A stretch of DNA of 64,000 bases. Origin: Tessaracoccus sp. OS52. Its GTDB lineage: Bacteria > Actinomycetota > Actinomycetes > Propionibacteriales > Propionibacteriaceae. The translations under genes and the position numbers were made by a program. The notes beneath the pieces were generated by a model, which worked only from the letters and a program-made list of their open reading frames with translations, searched no databases and was not told where the DNA came from. Location: contig NZ_JAJEWM010000001.1 in NCBI RefSeq assembly GCF_020687685.1, forward strand, positions 1,116,001-1,180,000, read 5' to 3'. Positions 45,980 through 53,873 of the stretch are shown piece after piece (position 1 is the first letter of the stretch; each line of letters starts with the position of its first letter).

Positions 45980-46837
45980 GTGCCCACGCGCGGAGGCCTG
46001 AGGCGGGTCCTTGTGAATGTCATCTGGGCCGTGGGTCGTCGCGTGCCGCACTGGCTGCGCGACTCCATCAGTGTCGTCGGCGGGCTGCTGCTGCACCGAC
46101 TCCCCATCGGTGGCCTGCGGCAGTGGGACGCGAACTTCCGCAGCGTCATGGGTCGCCCACCGACGATGCGCGAACGTCGCGGGCTCGTCGAATCCTGGTT
46201 GCGCAACAACCTGATGTCGTTGTCGCTGGCGCACTGGAGCGACGAGGACGTCCTCTCCCGGGGCATCATCTCCGAACACCACCTGAAGCGTCTCCGCGAG
46301 TCCCTGGCCGGGCCCGGACTGGTGATCGCGCTGCCCCACATGGGCAGCTGGGACTTCGCCGGCGCCTGGTGCGCCCGCATGGGGATCAAGGTGGTGAGCG
46401 TGGCCGAACGGCTGCCGGCCGGGCTCTACGAGAAGTTCCGGCAAGCGCGGGAGGGCATGGGGATGGACATCTATCCCGCAGGAGAACCCGGATTGATGGC
46501 CAAGCTCGCCCAGGACGTCCGCGCCGGCAGGATGGTGTGCCTGCTCAGCGACCGGGATCTCTCGCGCCGCGGGATCGAGGTCCCCTGGCCCACCGACGAC
46601 CACCCGCTCGTGGTCAGCGTCCCGCCCGGGCCTGCCCTACTGGCCGCCCAGACGGGAGCGGACCTGCGGGCGGTGGTCACGATCTTCCGGGGAGACAGCG
46701 TCGAGATGCGGGTCTCGGAGCGGATCGACGTCGAGTCCCCGAGGGAGACGATGACCGACGTCGTGGCCGCCTTCGCCGAGGGCGTCGACGCCGCTCCCAC
46801 CAGCTGGCTCATGCTGCAACCGCTCACGCGGAGATGA
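45980..46837 (+). CDS. patA: phosphatidylinositol mannoside acyltransferase
   Basis: 285 residues of the lysophospholipid acyltransferase (HtrB/PatA) family. Catalytic HX4D motif in LPHMGSWDFAGAWCA; further LLSDRDLSRRGIEV. PatA acylates the mannose of PIM1/PIM2 on the inner face of the membrane using acyl-CoA. GTG 45980 follows GAGAGG. It overlaps pimA by ATGA. The phosphatidylinositol synthase expected just upstream in mycobacteria is absent. Confidence 0.87.
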   Translation: MPTRGGLRRVLVNVIWAVGRRVPHWLRDSISVVGGLLLHRLPIGGLRQWDANFRSVMGRPPTMRERRGLVESWLRNNLMSLSLAHWSDEDVLSRGIISEHHLKRLRESLAGPGLVIALPHMGSWDFAGAWCARMGIKVVSVAERLPAGLYEKFRQAREGMGMDIYPAGEPGLMAKLAQDVRAGRMVCLLSDRDLSRRGIEVPWPTDDHPLVVSVPPGPALLAAQTGADLRAVVTIFRGDSVEMRVSERIDVESPRETMTDVVAAFAEGVDAAPTSWLMLQPLTRR

Positions 46838-47907
46838 ACCTGCGCGTGGTGCTGGTCTGCCCGTACTCCCTGGACGTGCCGGGCGGAGTTGGCAACCACG
46901 TCCTCGGCCTTGCAGGCTGGCTGGCCCGCGCCGGCCATGCACCGACGGTGGTCGCCCCCGGCTCCACCGCCCCGGAGGTTCCCGGGGGCGTCGCCGTCGA
47001 ACTGCTGGGCCCGACGCTGGGGCTGGCGTTCAACGGCTCGGTGGCCAACCTCGCGGTGCGCCCCTGGCAGGCACGGCGGGCCGTCGGCGCGTGCGCGGAT
47101 GCCGACGTGGTCCACGTCCACGAGCCCCTCACGCCCGGAGCGGCGTTCGCGGCCGCTCGTGTGGCGGGCCCGTTGGTGGTCACCCATCACGCCAGCTTCG
47201 GGGTGTCCCCTCCGGTCGCGGCCGCGCTGCGCATCCGAGCCAGTCGGCTGGGACGCCGCGAGGTCATCGCCGTCTCCGAAGCGGCGGCCCGAACCGCTCG
47301 GAGTGTCACCGGTTCCGTGCCGGAGATCATCCCGAACGGGATCGACCTGCCGCCCGCGCCACCGCCCCGGAACGGTCCTCGCGGGGGCTCCCGGCCACGC
47401 GTCGGGTTCCTCGGTCGCATCGACGAGCCGCGTAAGGGCTTCGAGGTCTTCCGTGGCCTTGCGGACCGCGCTGCATCCGAGGGGATCGACGCCGAGTTCG
47501 TCGCCGCCGGCCCCGGGGCCGCGCAACCGGGCGACGTGCGGATGGCAGGGGCGCTGACTAACAGTCAGCGAGCCGAGTTCCTGGGCTCCATCGACGTGCT
47601 CGTGGCGCCCAACCTCGGGGGAGAGAGCTTCGGGCTGGTGCTGATCGAGGCGCTCGCCGCCGGTTGCGACGTCGTGGCCAGCGACCTGCCGGCGTTCCGC
47701 CGGGTGCTGTCCGAGGCGGGCGTCGGGGCGCAGTTCTCAACGGGCGAACCCCGGGATGCGGCTCGCGTCCTGCGCGCACGGCTGGGGTCCCCGATCGATC
47801 CGCTGGCCGCCCACCGGGCAGCATCGCGATGGAGCTGGGAGGAGGTGGGTCCGAGGGTCCTCCGCGTCTACGGCGCGGTTGCCCGATGGCCTAGGCTTGG
47901 GCAATGA
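46834..47907 (+). CDS. pimA: phosphatidylinositol alpha-mannosyltransferase
   Basis: 357 residues, GT4 fold. N-terminal CPYSLDVPGGVGNHVLGLAG, HVHEPLTPGAAF, THHASF; C-terminal GFLGRIDEPRKGFEVF and NLGGESFGLVLIEALAAG (E-x7-E). Transfers mannose from GDP-mannose to phosphatidylinositol, the first step of PIM synthesis, on the cytosolic membrane face. Coupled to patA by ATGA. The last bases contain the promoter and start of the next gene. Confidence 0.9.
   Translation: MNLRVVLVCPYSLDVPGGVGNHVLGLAGWLARAGHAPTVVAPGSTAPEVPGGVAVELLGPTLGLAFNGSVANLAVRPWQARRAVGACADADVVHVHEPLTPGAAFAAARVAGPLVVTHHASFGVSPPVAAALRIRASRLGRREVIAVSEAAARTARSVTGSVPEIIPNGIDLPPAPPPRNGPRGGSRPRVGFLGRIDEPRKGFEVFRGLADRAASEGIDAEFVAAGPGAAQPGDVRMAGALTNSQRAEFLGSIDVLVAPNLGGESFGLVLIEALAAGCDVVASDLPAFRRVLSEAGVGAQFSTGEPRDAARVLRARLGSPIDPLAAHRAASRWSWEEVGPRVLRVYGAVARWPRLGQ
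47892..47897 (+). promoter_or_regulatory. internal -10 box within the pimA end
   Basis: TAGGCT six bases before ATG 47904 and inside the pimA reading frame: the downstream block can start its own leaderless mRNA. Confidence 0.55.
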
Positions 47908-48515
47908 GCGCAGACCTGCCGGGCCCCGAGTGGGACACCGACCGGGTGCTGACAATTCCCAACGTGTTGTCCTTCATCCGGCTGCTCGGCGTTCCGCTCT
48001 TCGGCTGGCTGATCATCGACGGCCGGGACCTGTGGGCGGTCGTGACGCTGGTGGTCTTCGGCGGCACGGACTGGCTCGACGGGCTGATCGCGCGCAAGCT
48101 GAAGCAGCGCTCGCCCCTGGGCATCCGGCTCGACCCGATCGCGGACCGCCTCTACATCCTCATGGCGCTCGTCGCGCTGGTGGTGCGCGGCATCGTTCCC
48201 TGGTGGCTGCTGGCCGTGCTCCTCGCACGCGACGTGGCGCTGTTGTTGCTCGTGCCGTTGATCCGACGCTCCACCGGAAAACTGGCCCTTCCGGTCAACC
48301 TGGTGGGCAAGGCTGCGACGGCCTTCCTGCTGTTCGCCTTCCCACTCGTGCTGATCGGCTCGGAGAAGTCCTACGGGATCGACGTCGCCTTCTGGAGCGG
48401 CTGGGCGTTCGCCGTGGTGGGTGGGGTCCTGTACTGGGTGGCGGGTGGCCTCTACATCAGGAAGACCGCAGAGGTGACCCGCGAACACAGGGACGCCATC
48501 GATGCCTCGTCCTGA
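47904..48515 (+). CDS. CDP-alcohol phosphatidyltransferase, PgsA2-like
   Basis: 203 residues and six membrane helices. The family motif is complete: Asp56, Asp59-Gly60, Ala63-Arg64, Gly73, Asp77, Asp81. Closest in motif spacing and neighbours to mycobacterial Rv1822 (pgsA2), which stands ahead of DUF881-sbp-DUF881. Which alcohol it uses (glycerol-3-phosphate, inositol phosphate or another) is not known; it is also the only such enzyme near pimA here. ATG 47904 follows TAGGCT by six bases and overlaps pimA. Confidence 0.82.
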   Translation: MSADLPGPEWDTDRVLTIPNVLSFIRLLGVPLFGWLIIDGRDLWAVVTLVVFGGTDWLDGLIARKLKQRSPLGIRLDPIADRLYILMALVALVVRGIVPWWLLAVLLARDVALLLLVPLIRRSTGKLALPVNLVGKAATAFLLFAFPLVLIGSEKSYGIDVAFWSGWAFAVVGGVLYWVAGGLYIRKTAEVTREHRDAIDASS

Positions 48516-49272
48516 CCAGAGCATGAGCCTGCTCACCGACCTGCAGGACAACGCGCTGGAACCGGAGTACCGGGAGGCCACCGAACGCGGCGAGAAGCGC
48601 TCTCCCGCGCTCCTGGTCCTCACCGTCGCGATCATCGCGGCCCTCCTCGCCCTGGCTGGGGCCAACACCTTCCGCTCGTCGGCCGACGCCGCCTCCGAGC
48701 GCGACGAACTGCTGGGTCACATCGCGGATGCTGAGACCAGGCTCTCGCAACTCGAGCAGGAGTCGCGGGAACTTGAGGCCGAGATCCAGACCCTGAGCGA
48801 CCAACAGGTGATCGACCCGGCCACCCGGGCACAGCTGGATCTCCTGGCGCCCCTGGTGGGTGACGTGCCTGTCAGCGGGCCGGGAATCGTCGTGCAGGTG
48901 GACGACGCAGCCTCCGCCGGGGGCGCGGAGGGCGTGGTTTTCGACAGTGATCTGTCCCGGCTGGTGAACGGCCTGCGGCAGGCGGGAGCGGAAGCCATCG
49001 CCATCAACGGGCGTCGGATCACTCCGCTGACCCCGATCCGCTCCGCGGGCTCCGCCATCACCGTCGACTACGTGTCCCTGAACCCGCCCTACGTGGTGGA
49101 GGCCATCGGCGACCCGGGAACGCTCCAGGCCCGGTTCGCGCGCACTTCGGCGATGGTGTGGTGGAAGTACATCAGCGACAATTACGGCGTAGGATTCAGC
49201 ATCCGGGAAGCCGAGGAGGAACTGCAGCTACCCGCGGACCCCGGCATGATCCTGCGGTTCGCCGAGAAGTGA
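48502..49272 (+). CDS. DUF881 family protein (first copy)
   Basis: 256 residues: a short cytosolic N terminus, one membrane helix (LLVLTVAIIAALLALAGANT, about 37-56), a coiled coil (~65-110) and an extracellular alpha/beta domain with VSGPGIVVQVDDA, GLRQAGAEAIAINGRRI and PYVVEAIGDPGTLQAR. DUF881 flanks the sbp gene in nearly all actinobacteria and many Firmicutes; suspected in cell envelope or division work, function unknown. Overlaps the preceding gene by 14 bases. Confidence 0.85.
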   Translation: MPRPDQSMSLLTDLQDNALEPEYREATERGEKRSPALLVLTVAIIAALLALAGANTFRSSADAASERDELLGHIADAETRLSQLEQESRELEAEIQTLSDQQVIDPATRAQLDLLAPLVGDVPVSGPGIVVQVDDAASAGGAEGVVFDSDLSRLVNGLRQAGAEAIAINGRRITPLTPIRSAGSAITVDYVSLNPPYVVEAIGDPGTLQARFARTSAMVWWKYISDNYGVGFSIREAEEELQLPADPGMILRFAEK

Positions 49273-49291
49273 TTCGAGGGGGAGGAAACGG

Positions 49292-49624
49292 ATGCTGGCT
49301 GTGATCGGACTCATCGTGGGTGTGGCCCTCGGGCTGCTCCTGGAGCCCAGCCTGCCCCCGTTCCTCGAGCCCTACCTACCAATCGCCATCGTCGCGGCCA
49401 TCGACGCCATTCTCGGTGCCACGCGCGCCCACTTCGACGGGGTGTTCTCGGACCGGGTCTTCGCGGTGTCGTTCATCTCGAACGTACTGATCGCCGGGCT
49501 GATCGTGTTCGTGGGCGACCAGATCGGTGTCGGCTCGCAGCTGTCCACCGGCGTGGTGGTGGTGCTCGGCATCCGCATCTTCAACAATGCGGCGGCCATA
49601 AGGCGGAAGATCCTGCATGCCTGA
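49292..49624 (+). CDS. sbp: small basic protein Sbp (DUF1290)
   Basis: 110 residues with three membrane helices (LAVIGLIVGVALGLLLEP at the N terminus). IAIVAAIDAILGATRAHFDG and NNAAAIRRKILHA are the family blocks. Always lies between the two DUF881 genes or near ftsZ. ATG 49292 follows GGGGGAGG. Overlaps the next gene by 8 bases. Confidence 0.88.
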   Translation: MLAVIGLIVGVALGLLLEPSLPPFLEPYLPIAIVAAIDAILGATRAHFDGVFSDRVFAVSFISNVLIAGLIVFVGDQIGVGSQLSTGVVVVLGIRIFNNAAAIRRKILHA

Positions 49625-50438
49625 GGAGACCCGACCACGCCGGGGCATCGCCGACGACGCCCCGCCCGAGCCCTCCAGCCCGGCCGACGGCGGGTCGGCT
49701 GCCGACGTCCACCCCGTACGCCGCGGTGCCCGGGAACACCTGATGGACTTCCTGAGACCCAACCGGGGGCAGCTGGTGCTGGCCGTCGTCCTGGCCCTGA
49801 CAGCAATGCTCGTTGTGCTGACGCTTCGATCGCAGGCCGCGCAGCCGGACTACTCCAATCTGCGGCGGGCGGAGTTGATCCAGTTGCTGGACAACCTCTC
49901 GGCGGAGACGCGTCGGCTGGAGACCGAGGTCAGGGAGCTTCAGGGCACCCGGGATGACCTGGCCAGCGGCGCGGAGGGAGCCCAGGCAGCCGAGGACGAG
50001 GCGCAGCGCCGGCTCGACCAGTTGCAGATCATCAGCGGCACGGTGCCGGTGCACGGGCAGGGCATCCGGCTGCGCATCGATGATCCCGCCAACAAGGTGA
50101 GCCCGGAGCTGCTGCTGGACGGTCTTGAGGAACTCCGCGACGCGGGTGCCGAAGTGGTCGAGTTCAACGACTCGGTCAGGGTGGTGGCCTCGACCTGGCT
50201 CGGTCTGGACGGCCAGGGCAGGATCGTGGCAGACGGCACCGTCCTGGAGGACCCAGTGGTCATTGACGCCATCGGGGACCCCGCAACGCTGGAGGCCGGA
50301 GCCCGGTTCCGTGGCGGCCTGGTCAGCGAGATCGAGGGTCCGCGCGTCGAGGGGATCGTGACGATCGAACAGCTGGACGACGTGGAGATCGATTCGGTCG
50401 TGGTGCCCAAGGAGAATGAGTTCGCCCTTCCCAACTGA
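49617..50438 (+). CDS. DUF881 family protein (second copy)
   Basis: 273 residues: about 50 cytosolic residues rich in Pro/Ala/Asp, one membrane helix (QLVLAVVLALTAMLVVLTL), a coiled coil (~85-135) and the DUF881 domain with GTVPVHGQGIRLRIDDPAN and DGLEELRDAGAEVVEFNDSV. Paralogue of the first copy; the pair plus Sbp probably forms one membrane complex. It ends the pgsA2-DUF881-sbp-DUF881 run; gcvH, which follows in mycobacteria, is missing. Confidence 0.85.
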   Translation: MPEETRPRRGIADDAPPEPSSPADGGSAADVHPVRRGAREHLMDFLRPNRGQLVLAVVLALTAMLVVLTLRSQAAQPDYSNLRRAELIQLLDNLSAETRRLETEVRELQGTRDDLASGAEGAQAAEDEAQRRLDQLQIISGTVPVHGQGIRLRIDDPANKVSPELLLDGLEELRDAGAEVVEFNDSVRVVASTWLGLDGQGRIVADGTVLEDPVVIDAIGDPATLEAGARFRGGLVSEIEGPRVEGIVTIEQLDDVEIDSVVVPKENEFALPN

Positions 50439-50543
50439 CGGGTCGTGCGTTGGATATGCTCAGGCCACGGATAGTGTTGTGGGACAGCGAGGGCGGGCCC
50501 TCGTCAGCCCCTGTTTCACGGAGCCAGCGAGAGGAAGTCCACG

Positions 50544-51029
50544 ATGAAGTGCCGTCAGTGCGGAAACGTCAGCCAGGCAGGAGCCAAGTTCTGCAGCAAT
50601 TGTGGCGCGCCGCTCTACGACAGCATGGGGGACACCACCACCGTCCTCGGGGCGATCACGGATGACCACGACGGCGAACTGACCGCCGATGACCTGGAAG
50701 CGGTCCGCGGACTCTCCGGCGGCGACGCGCTGCTGATCATCAATCGCGGTGGTTCCGGGAGCTCCCGGATCCTGATCGATTCCGACGTCACAACGGTCGG
50801 GCGACACCCGCAGTCCGACGTGTTCCTCGACGACATCACGGTCTCCCGGCATCACGCGAAGTTCATCCGTACGGGCGGGGACCTCTTCATCGAGGACCTG
50901 GGCAGTCTCAACGGCACCTATGTCAACCGCAAACTCGTGGAGGAGCGCACCCAGCTCAAGCAGGGCGACGAGATCCAGATCGGCAAGTACAGGGCAACGA
51001 TCAGCCTGAGCGAGCCCGGGCTGCGCTAA
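50544..51029 (+). CDS. garA: FHA-domain regulator GarA/OdhI, with N-terminal zinc ribbon
   Basis: 161 residues. A zinc ribbon (CRQC and CSNC, residues 3-20) precedes a phospho-acceptor stretch DTTTVLG (Thr31-33) and the FHA domain (~70-155: VGRHPQSDVFLDD, VSRHHAKF, DLGSLNGTYVN). In GarA/OdhI, Ser/Thr kinases phosphorylate one Thr of ETTSV, which then folds onto its own FHA domain and releases 2-oxoglutarate dehydrogenase from inhibition. The zinc ribbon is not present in mycobacterial GarA. ATG 50544 follows GAGGAAG; its TAA overlaps ftsR. Confidence 0.87.
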   Translation: MKCRQCGNVSQAGAKFCSNCGAPLYDSMGDTTTVLGAITDDHDGELTADDLEAVRGLSGGDALLIINRGGSGSSRILIDSDVTTVGRHPQSDVFLDDITVSRHHAKFIRTGGDLFIEDLGSLNGTYVNRKLVEERTQLKQGDEIQIGKYRATISLSEPGLR

Positions 51030-51721
51030 TGCCGAGTGCCCCCCGCACCATCGGCCAGGTCCTGGAGTTGCTCCGCCCCGAGTTCCCGGACATCTCCGTA
51101 TCGAAGTTGCGCTACCTGGAATCGGAAGGGCTGGTCTCACCCGAGCGCGACCAGCCGTCCGGCTACAGGCGGTTCCGGGCCGAGGACGTGGACCGGTTGC
51201 TGTTCGTCCTCCGGGCCCAGCGCGACCGTTACCTGCCACTGAAGGTGATCAGGGAACAGCTCGAAGCGCTGGACCGCGGGGAGGAAGTCCCACTGGAGGC
51301 CCCTGCGTCACCCGAGGCCGCCGTCGACACGCCAGAGGCGCCAAAGCAGCCCCGCCAGCGCGCCGCCGCCGGCAGCAGGCTTGTGACCAGGCGGCAACTC
51401 CTGTCCGAATCCGGTCTGGGTGAGGCATCGCTGATCGAACTGGAGCGGCTGAAGATCATCGCCCCGCGGCGGGGCTCCAGCCTGTATGGCAGGGAGGCCG
51501 TGGCCATCGCCGCCGCAGCCAAGAACCTGGGCAGCTTCGGGGTGGACCCGCGACAGTTGCGCGTAGTCCAGCAAGCCGCGGTCATGGAGGCGGCACTGCT
51601 GGAGCAGGCCCTGCTGCCATACCGACGTCGCAGCGGGATCCCCAAGGACGTCCTGGCCGACGTCTACCGGCAGGTGCTGCAGGCACATGCCGCACTGCTC
51701 CACAGCCAGATCCACGAGTAA
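51029..51721 (+). CDS. ftsR: MerR-family regulator FtsR
   Basis: 230 residues. N-terminal MerR winged helix (TIGQVLELLRPEFPDISVSK, then LRYLESEGLVSPERD and SGYRRF); a C-terminal region with a second HTH-like part (LVTRRQLLSESGLGEASLIE). Homologues (Rv1828, C. glutamicum FtsR) activate ftsZ transcription. Placement after garA fits. Start ATG overlaps the garA stop (TAATG). Confidence 0.85.
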   Translation: MPSAPRTIGQVLELLRPEFPDISVSKLRYLESEGLVSPERDQPSGYRRFRAEDVDRLLFVLRAQRDRYLPLKVIREQLEALDRGEEVPLEAPASPEAAVDTPEAPKQPRQRAAAGSRLVTRRQLLSESGLGEASLIELERLKIIAPRRGSSLYGREAVAIAAAAKNLGSFGVDPRQLRVVQQAAVMEAALLEQALLPYRRRSGIPKDVLADVYRQVLQAHAALLHSQIHE

Positions 51722-51727
51722 TAGGCT
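51722..51727 (+). promoter_or_regulatory. -10 box of the DUF151 gene
   Basis: TAGGCT begins right after the ftsR stop and ends seven bases before ATG 51735. Confidence 0.55.
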
Positions 51728-51734
51728 TGGGGGC

Positions 51735-52214
51735 ATGATCAAGCTCGACGTCATCGGCATAAGGCTGACCAGTCCGGAGGATTCGCCGGTTCTGCTGTTG
51801 CGCGAGCGGACCGGCTCCAGGCTGCTGCCGATCTGGATCTCATCGGTGGACGCCGCTGGCATCGCTCTCCTGCTGGACGGCGACGACTCCTTCCACCGCC
51901 CGCTGACCCACGACCTGCTCGCTGCGATGGTCGCGGAGCTGAATGACAAGGAAGAGCCCGGTGTGGTGCGCATCACCGAGATGCGTGACGGCGTGTTCCA
52001 TGCGGTCCTCGAGGTTGGGGAGTACGTCTTCGATGCCCGTCCCAGTGACGGGATAAACCTGGCGCTGCGCCTCGGATGGTCCGTCGAGTGCGCCGAGCAA
52101 CTGATGGACCAAGTGGGCGTGGAGGTTGACGAGGGTGGCACCGACGAGGTCGAGCGCTTCCGCGAGTTCCTCGACTCGGTCAACCCGGATGACTTCGAGA
52201 ACGACGACAGTTGA
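51735..52214 (+). CDS. bifunctional nuclease-family protein (DUF151)
   Basis: 159 residues. Family blocks IWISSVDAAGIALLLDGDDS, RPLTHDLLAAMV and DARPSDGINLALRLG. Plant homologues cut RNA and DNA; bacterial members (Rv1829) are uncharacterised. ATG 51735 is seven bases after TAGGCT, itself immediately after the ftsR stop, so it can be transcribed separately. Confidence 0.87.
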   Translation: MIKLDVIGIRLTSPEDSPVLLLRERTGSRLLPIWISSVDAAGIALLLDGDDSFHRPLTHDLLAAMVAELNDKEEPGVVRITEMRDGVFHAVLEVGEYVFDARPSDGINLALRLGWSVECAEQLMDQVGVEVDEGGTDEVERFREFLDSVNPDDFENDDS

Positions 52215-52320
52215 GGGTTTGAAGCAGAGGTTGAGGGTTGTGGGTGCAGGGCCACCGTTCGCGGTGTGTCTTGGGCGTGTCGTTGACCGACGGCGCGGCC
52301 GGGGGTTAGCGTCATTGCAT

Positions 52321-52336
52321 CGACGTTGTTACGTCG
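52321..52336. promoter_or_regulatory. inverted repeat before the second MerR gene
   Basis: CGACGT-TGTT-ACGTCG, a perfect 6-4-6 repeat 32 bases before GTG 52368. Candidate operator, possibly for the MerR protein itself. No other copy was noticed in the window. Confidence 0.45.
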
Positions 52337-52367
52337 GTGTCATTACGGGCAGAGCGAGGGAAACGCA

Positions 52368-52949
52368 GTGTCACAGAACGCAGGAAGTGCAAGTGGGCAG
52401 CCACCGCTGCAGGATCTGCTCATCGAGGGCGACTTCTCACCCCTGCCGGTGGACTCCGGCTACCGCGGGCCGGTCGCTCACCGGGTCGCAGGCATCACCT
52501 ACCGCCAGCTCGACTACTGGGCGCGCACGGGACTCGTCGTCCCCGAGATCCGCCAAGCCGGCGGTTCGGGCACGCAGCGCCTCTACTCCTTCCGCGACAT
52601 CCTGCTGCTGCGCGTGGTCAAGCGCTTCCTGGACGTGGGGATCTCCCTCCAGCAGATCCGGGTCGCGATCGACCATCTGCGCGCTCGCGGCGTCGAGGAC
52701 CTGACGGAGATCACGCTCCTCAGCGATGGGTTCAGCGTCTATGAATGCACCTCGGCCAATGAACTGTACGACCTCTCCAAGGGTGGTCAGGGGATGTTCC
52801 TGATCTCGGTCTCCAGCGTCTGGAAGGAGATCGAGGGAACCCTGAGTTCCCTGCCGACCGAGCGCGCCGAGAACACGGTCGAAGGTGGGCAAGCCCCTGA
52901 CGGCGCCGGTGACGAGCTCGCGGCTCGCCGAGGCCTCCGAGCGGTCTAG
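52368..52949 (+). CDS. MerR-family transcriptional regulator (Rv1830-like)
   Basis: 193 residues. MerR HTH at ~45-115 (GITYRQLDYWARTGLVVPEI, RLYSFRDILLLRVVKRFLDV), followed by a dimer helix and a C-terminal part with SDGFSVYECTS. Orthologue by position of mycobacterial Rv1830 (McdR/ResR), reported to affect cell division and regrowth; here inferred. GTG 52368 has GAGGG eight bases upstream. The inverted repeat at 52321-52336 precedes it. Confidence 0.82.
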   Translation: MSQNAGSASGQPPLQDLLIEGDFSPLPVDSGYRGPVAHRVAGITYRQLDYWARTGLVVPEIRQAGGSGTQRLYSFRDILLLRVVKRFLDVGISLQQIRVAIDHLRARGVEDLTEITLLSDGFSVYECTSANELYDLSKGGQGMFLISVSSVWKEIEGTLSSLPTERAENTVEGGQAPDGAGDELAARRGLRAV

Positions 52950-53022
52950 ATCCCAGCGAATTTGGCAATGCTCTAGGGTTGTAATTGGGACCGACCGGTT
53001 CCGCAGCCGTCCAAGGAGCGCA

Positions 53023-53856
53023 GTGAGCCAGCCGAACGCCCGTCCAGCCAAACCACAGACGGTCCTCGAAGTCCTCCGGACCGAGCGCCTCGGCCCGCAC
53101 ATGGTGCGGGTCTACCTCGGCGGCAGCGGTTTCGCGCAGTTCCGAAACAATGACTTCACCGACAAGTACGTCAAGATCCTCTTCGCCGATCCGAGTCTCG
53201 GCCTGGAACCGCCGTATGACCTGGCGAGACTGCGCGAGCAACTTCAGCCCGGACAACTGCCGGTGACCCGCACCTACACGGTGCGCAAGGTCGACGTCGA
53301 GCAAGGTTGGATCTGCCTGGACTTCGTCGTCCACGGTGACGAGGGCATCGCTGGGCCATGGGCAGTGCGGGCCCAACCGGGCGAACGCGTCTGCTTCACG
53401 GGGCCAGGGGGAGCCTACGCGCCGGAACCCGACGCTGACTGGTACCTGTTCACCGGAGACGAGAGCGCGCTGCCTGCCATCAGCGCCGCCCTTGAGGCGC
53501 TGCCCGCTGACGCCGTCGGGGACGCCTTCATCGAGGTCACCGGAGCCGACGACGAACTCGCCCTGACCGCACCGCCCGGGCTGAACCTGCACTGGCTGCA
53601 TCGGGGAGCAGCGGAGCCGGGCACTTCCACGGTCCTCGTCGACGCCGTCGCCGACTTCTCGTGGCGGCCGGGCCGCGTACAGGTGTTCGCCCACGGTGAG
53701 CGGGAGTCGGTCAAGGCGCAGCGGGACGTGTTCTTCGTCACCCATGGACTCGAGCGCTCCCAGGTCTCCATCTCCGGCTACTGGGCCTACGGGCGCACCG
53801 AGGACCGGTTCCAGGCCGAGAAGCGCGAGCCGGTGGGACAGATACTGGAACCCTGA
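53023..53856 (+). CDS. siderophore-interacting protein (FAD/NADPH ferric reductase)
   Basis: 277 residues. FAD-binding motif TRTYTVR, then DFVVHGDEGIAGPWAV and the NAD(P)-binding half with LFTGDESALPAISAALE and the SGYWAYGRTED end. Reduces Fe3+ in siderophores taken up by the cell. GTG 53023 follows AAGGAG. TTGGCA and TAATTG upstream are a possible promoter; no Fur/DtxR box was recognised. Confidence 0.88.
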   Translation: MSQPNARPAKPQTVLEVLRTERLGPHMVRVYLGGSGFAQFRNNDFTDKYVKILFADPSLGLEPPYDLARLREQLQPGQLPVTRTYTVRKVDVEQGWICLDFVVHGDEGIAGPWAVRAQPGERVCFTGPGGAYAPEPDADWYLFTGDESALPAISAALEALPADAVGDAFIEVTGADDELALTAPPGLNLHWLHRGAAEPGTSTVLVDAVADFSWRPGRVQVFAHGERESVKAQRDVFFVTHGLERSQVSISGYWAYGRTEDRFQAEKREPVGQILEP

Positions 53857-53860
53857 CGGC

Positions 53861-53866
53861 TAGGGT
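53861..53866 (+). promoter_or_regulatory. -10 box of the YihY gene
   Basis: TAGGGT ends seven bases before ATG 53874 and lies just after the preceding stop. Confidence 0.55.
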
Positions 53867-53873
53867 CGCTGGC

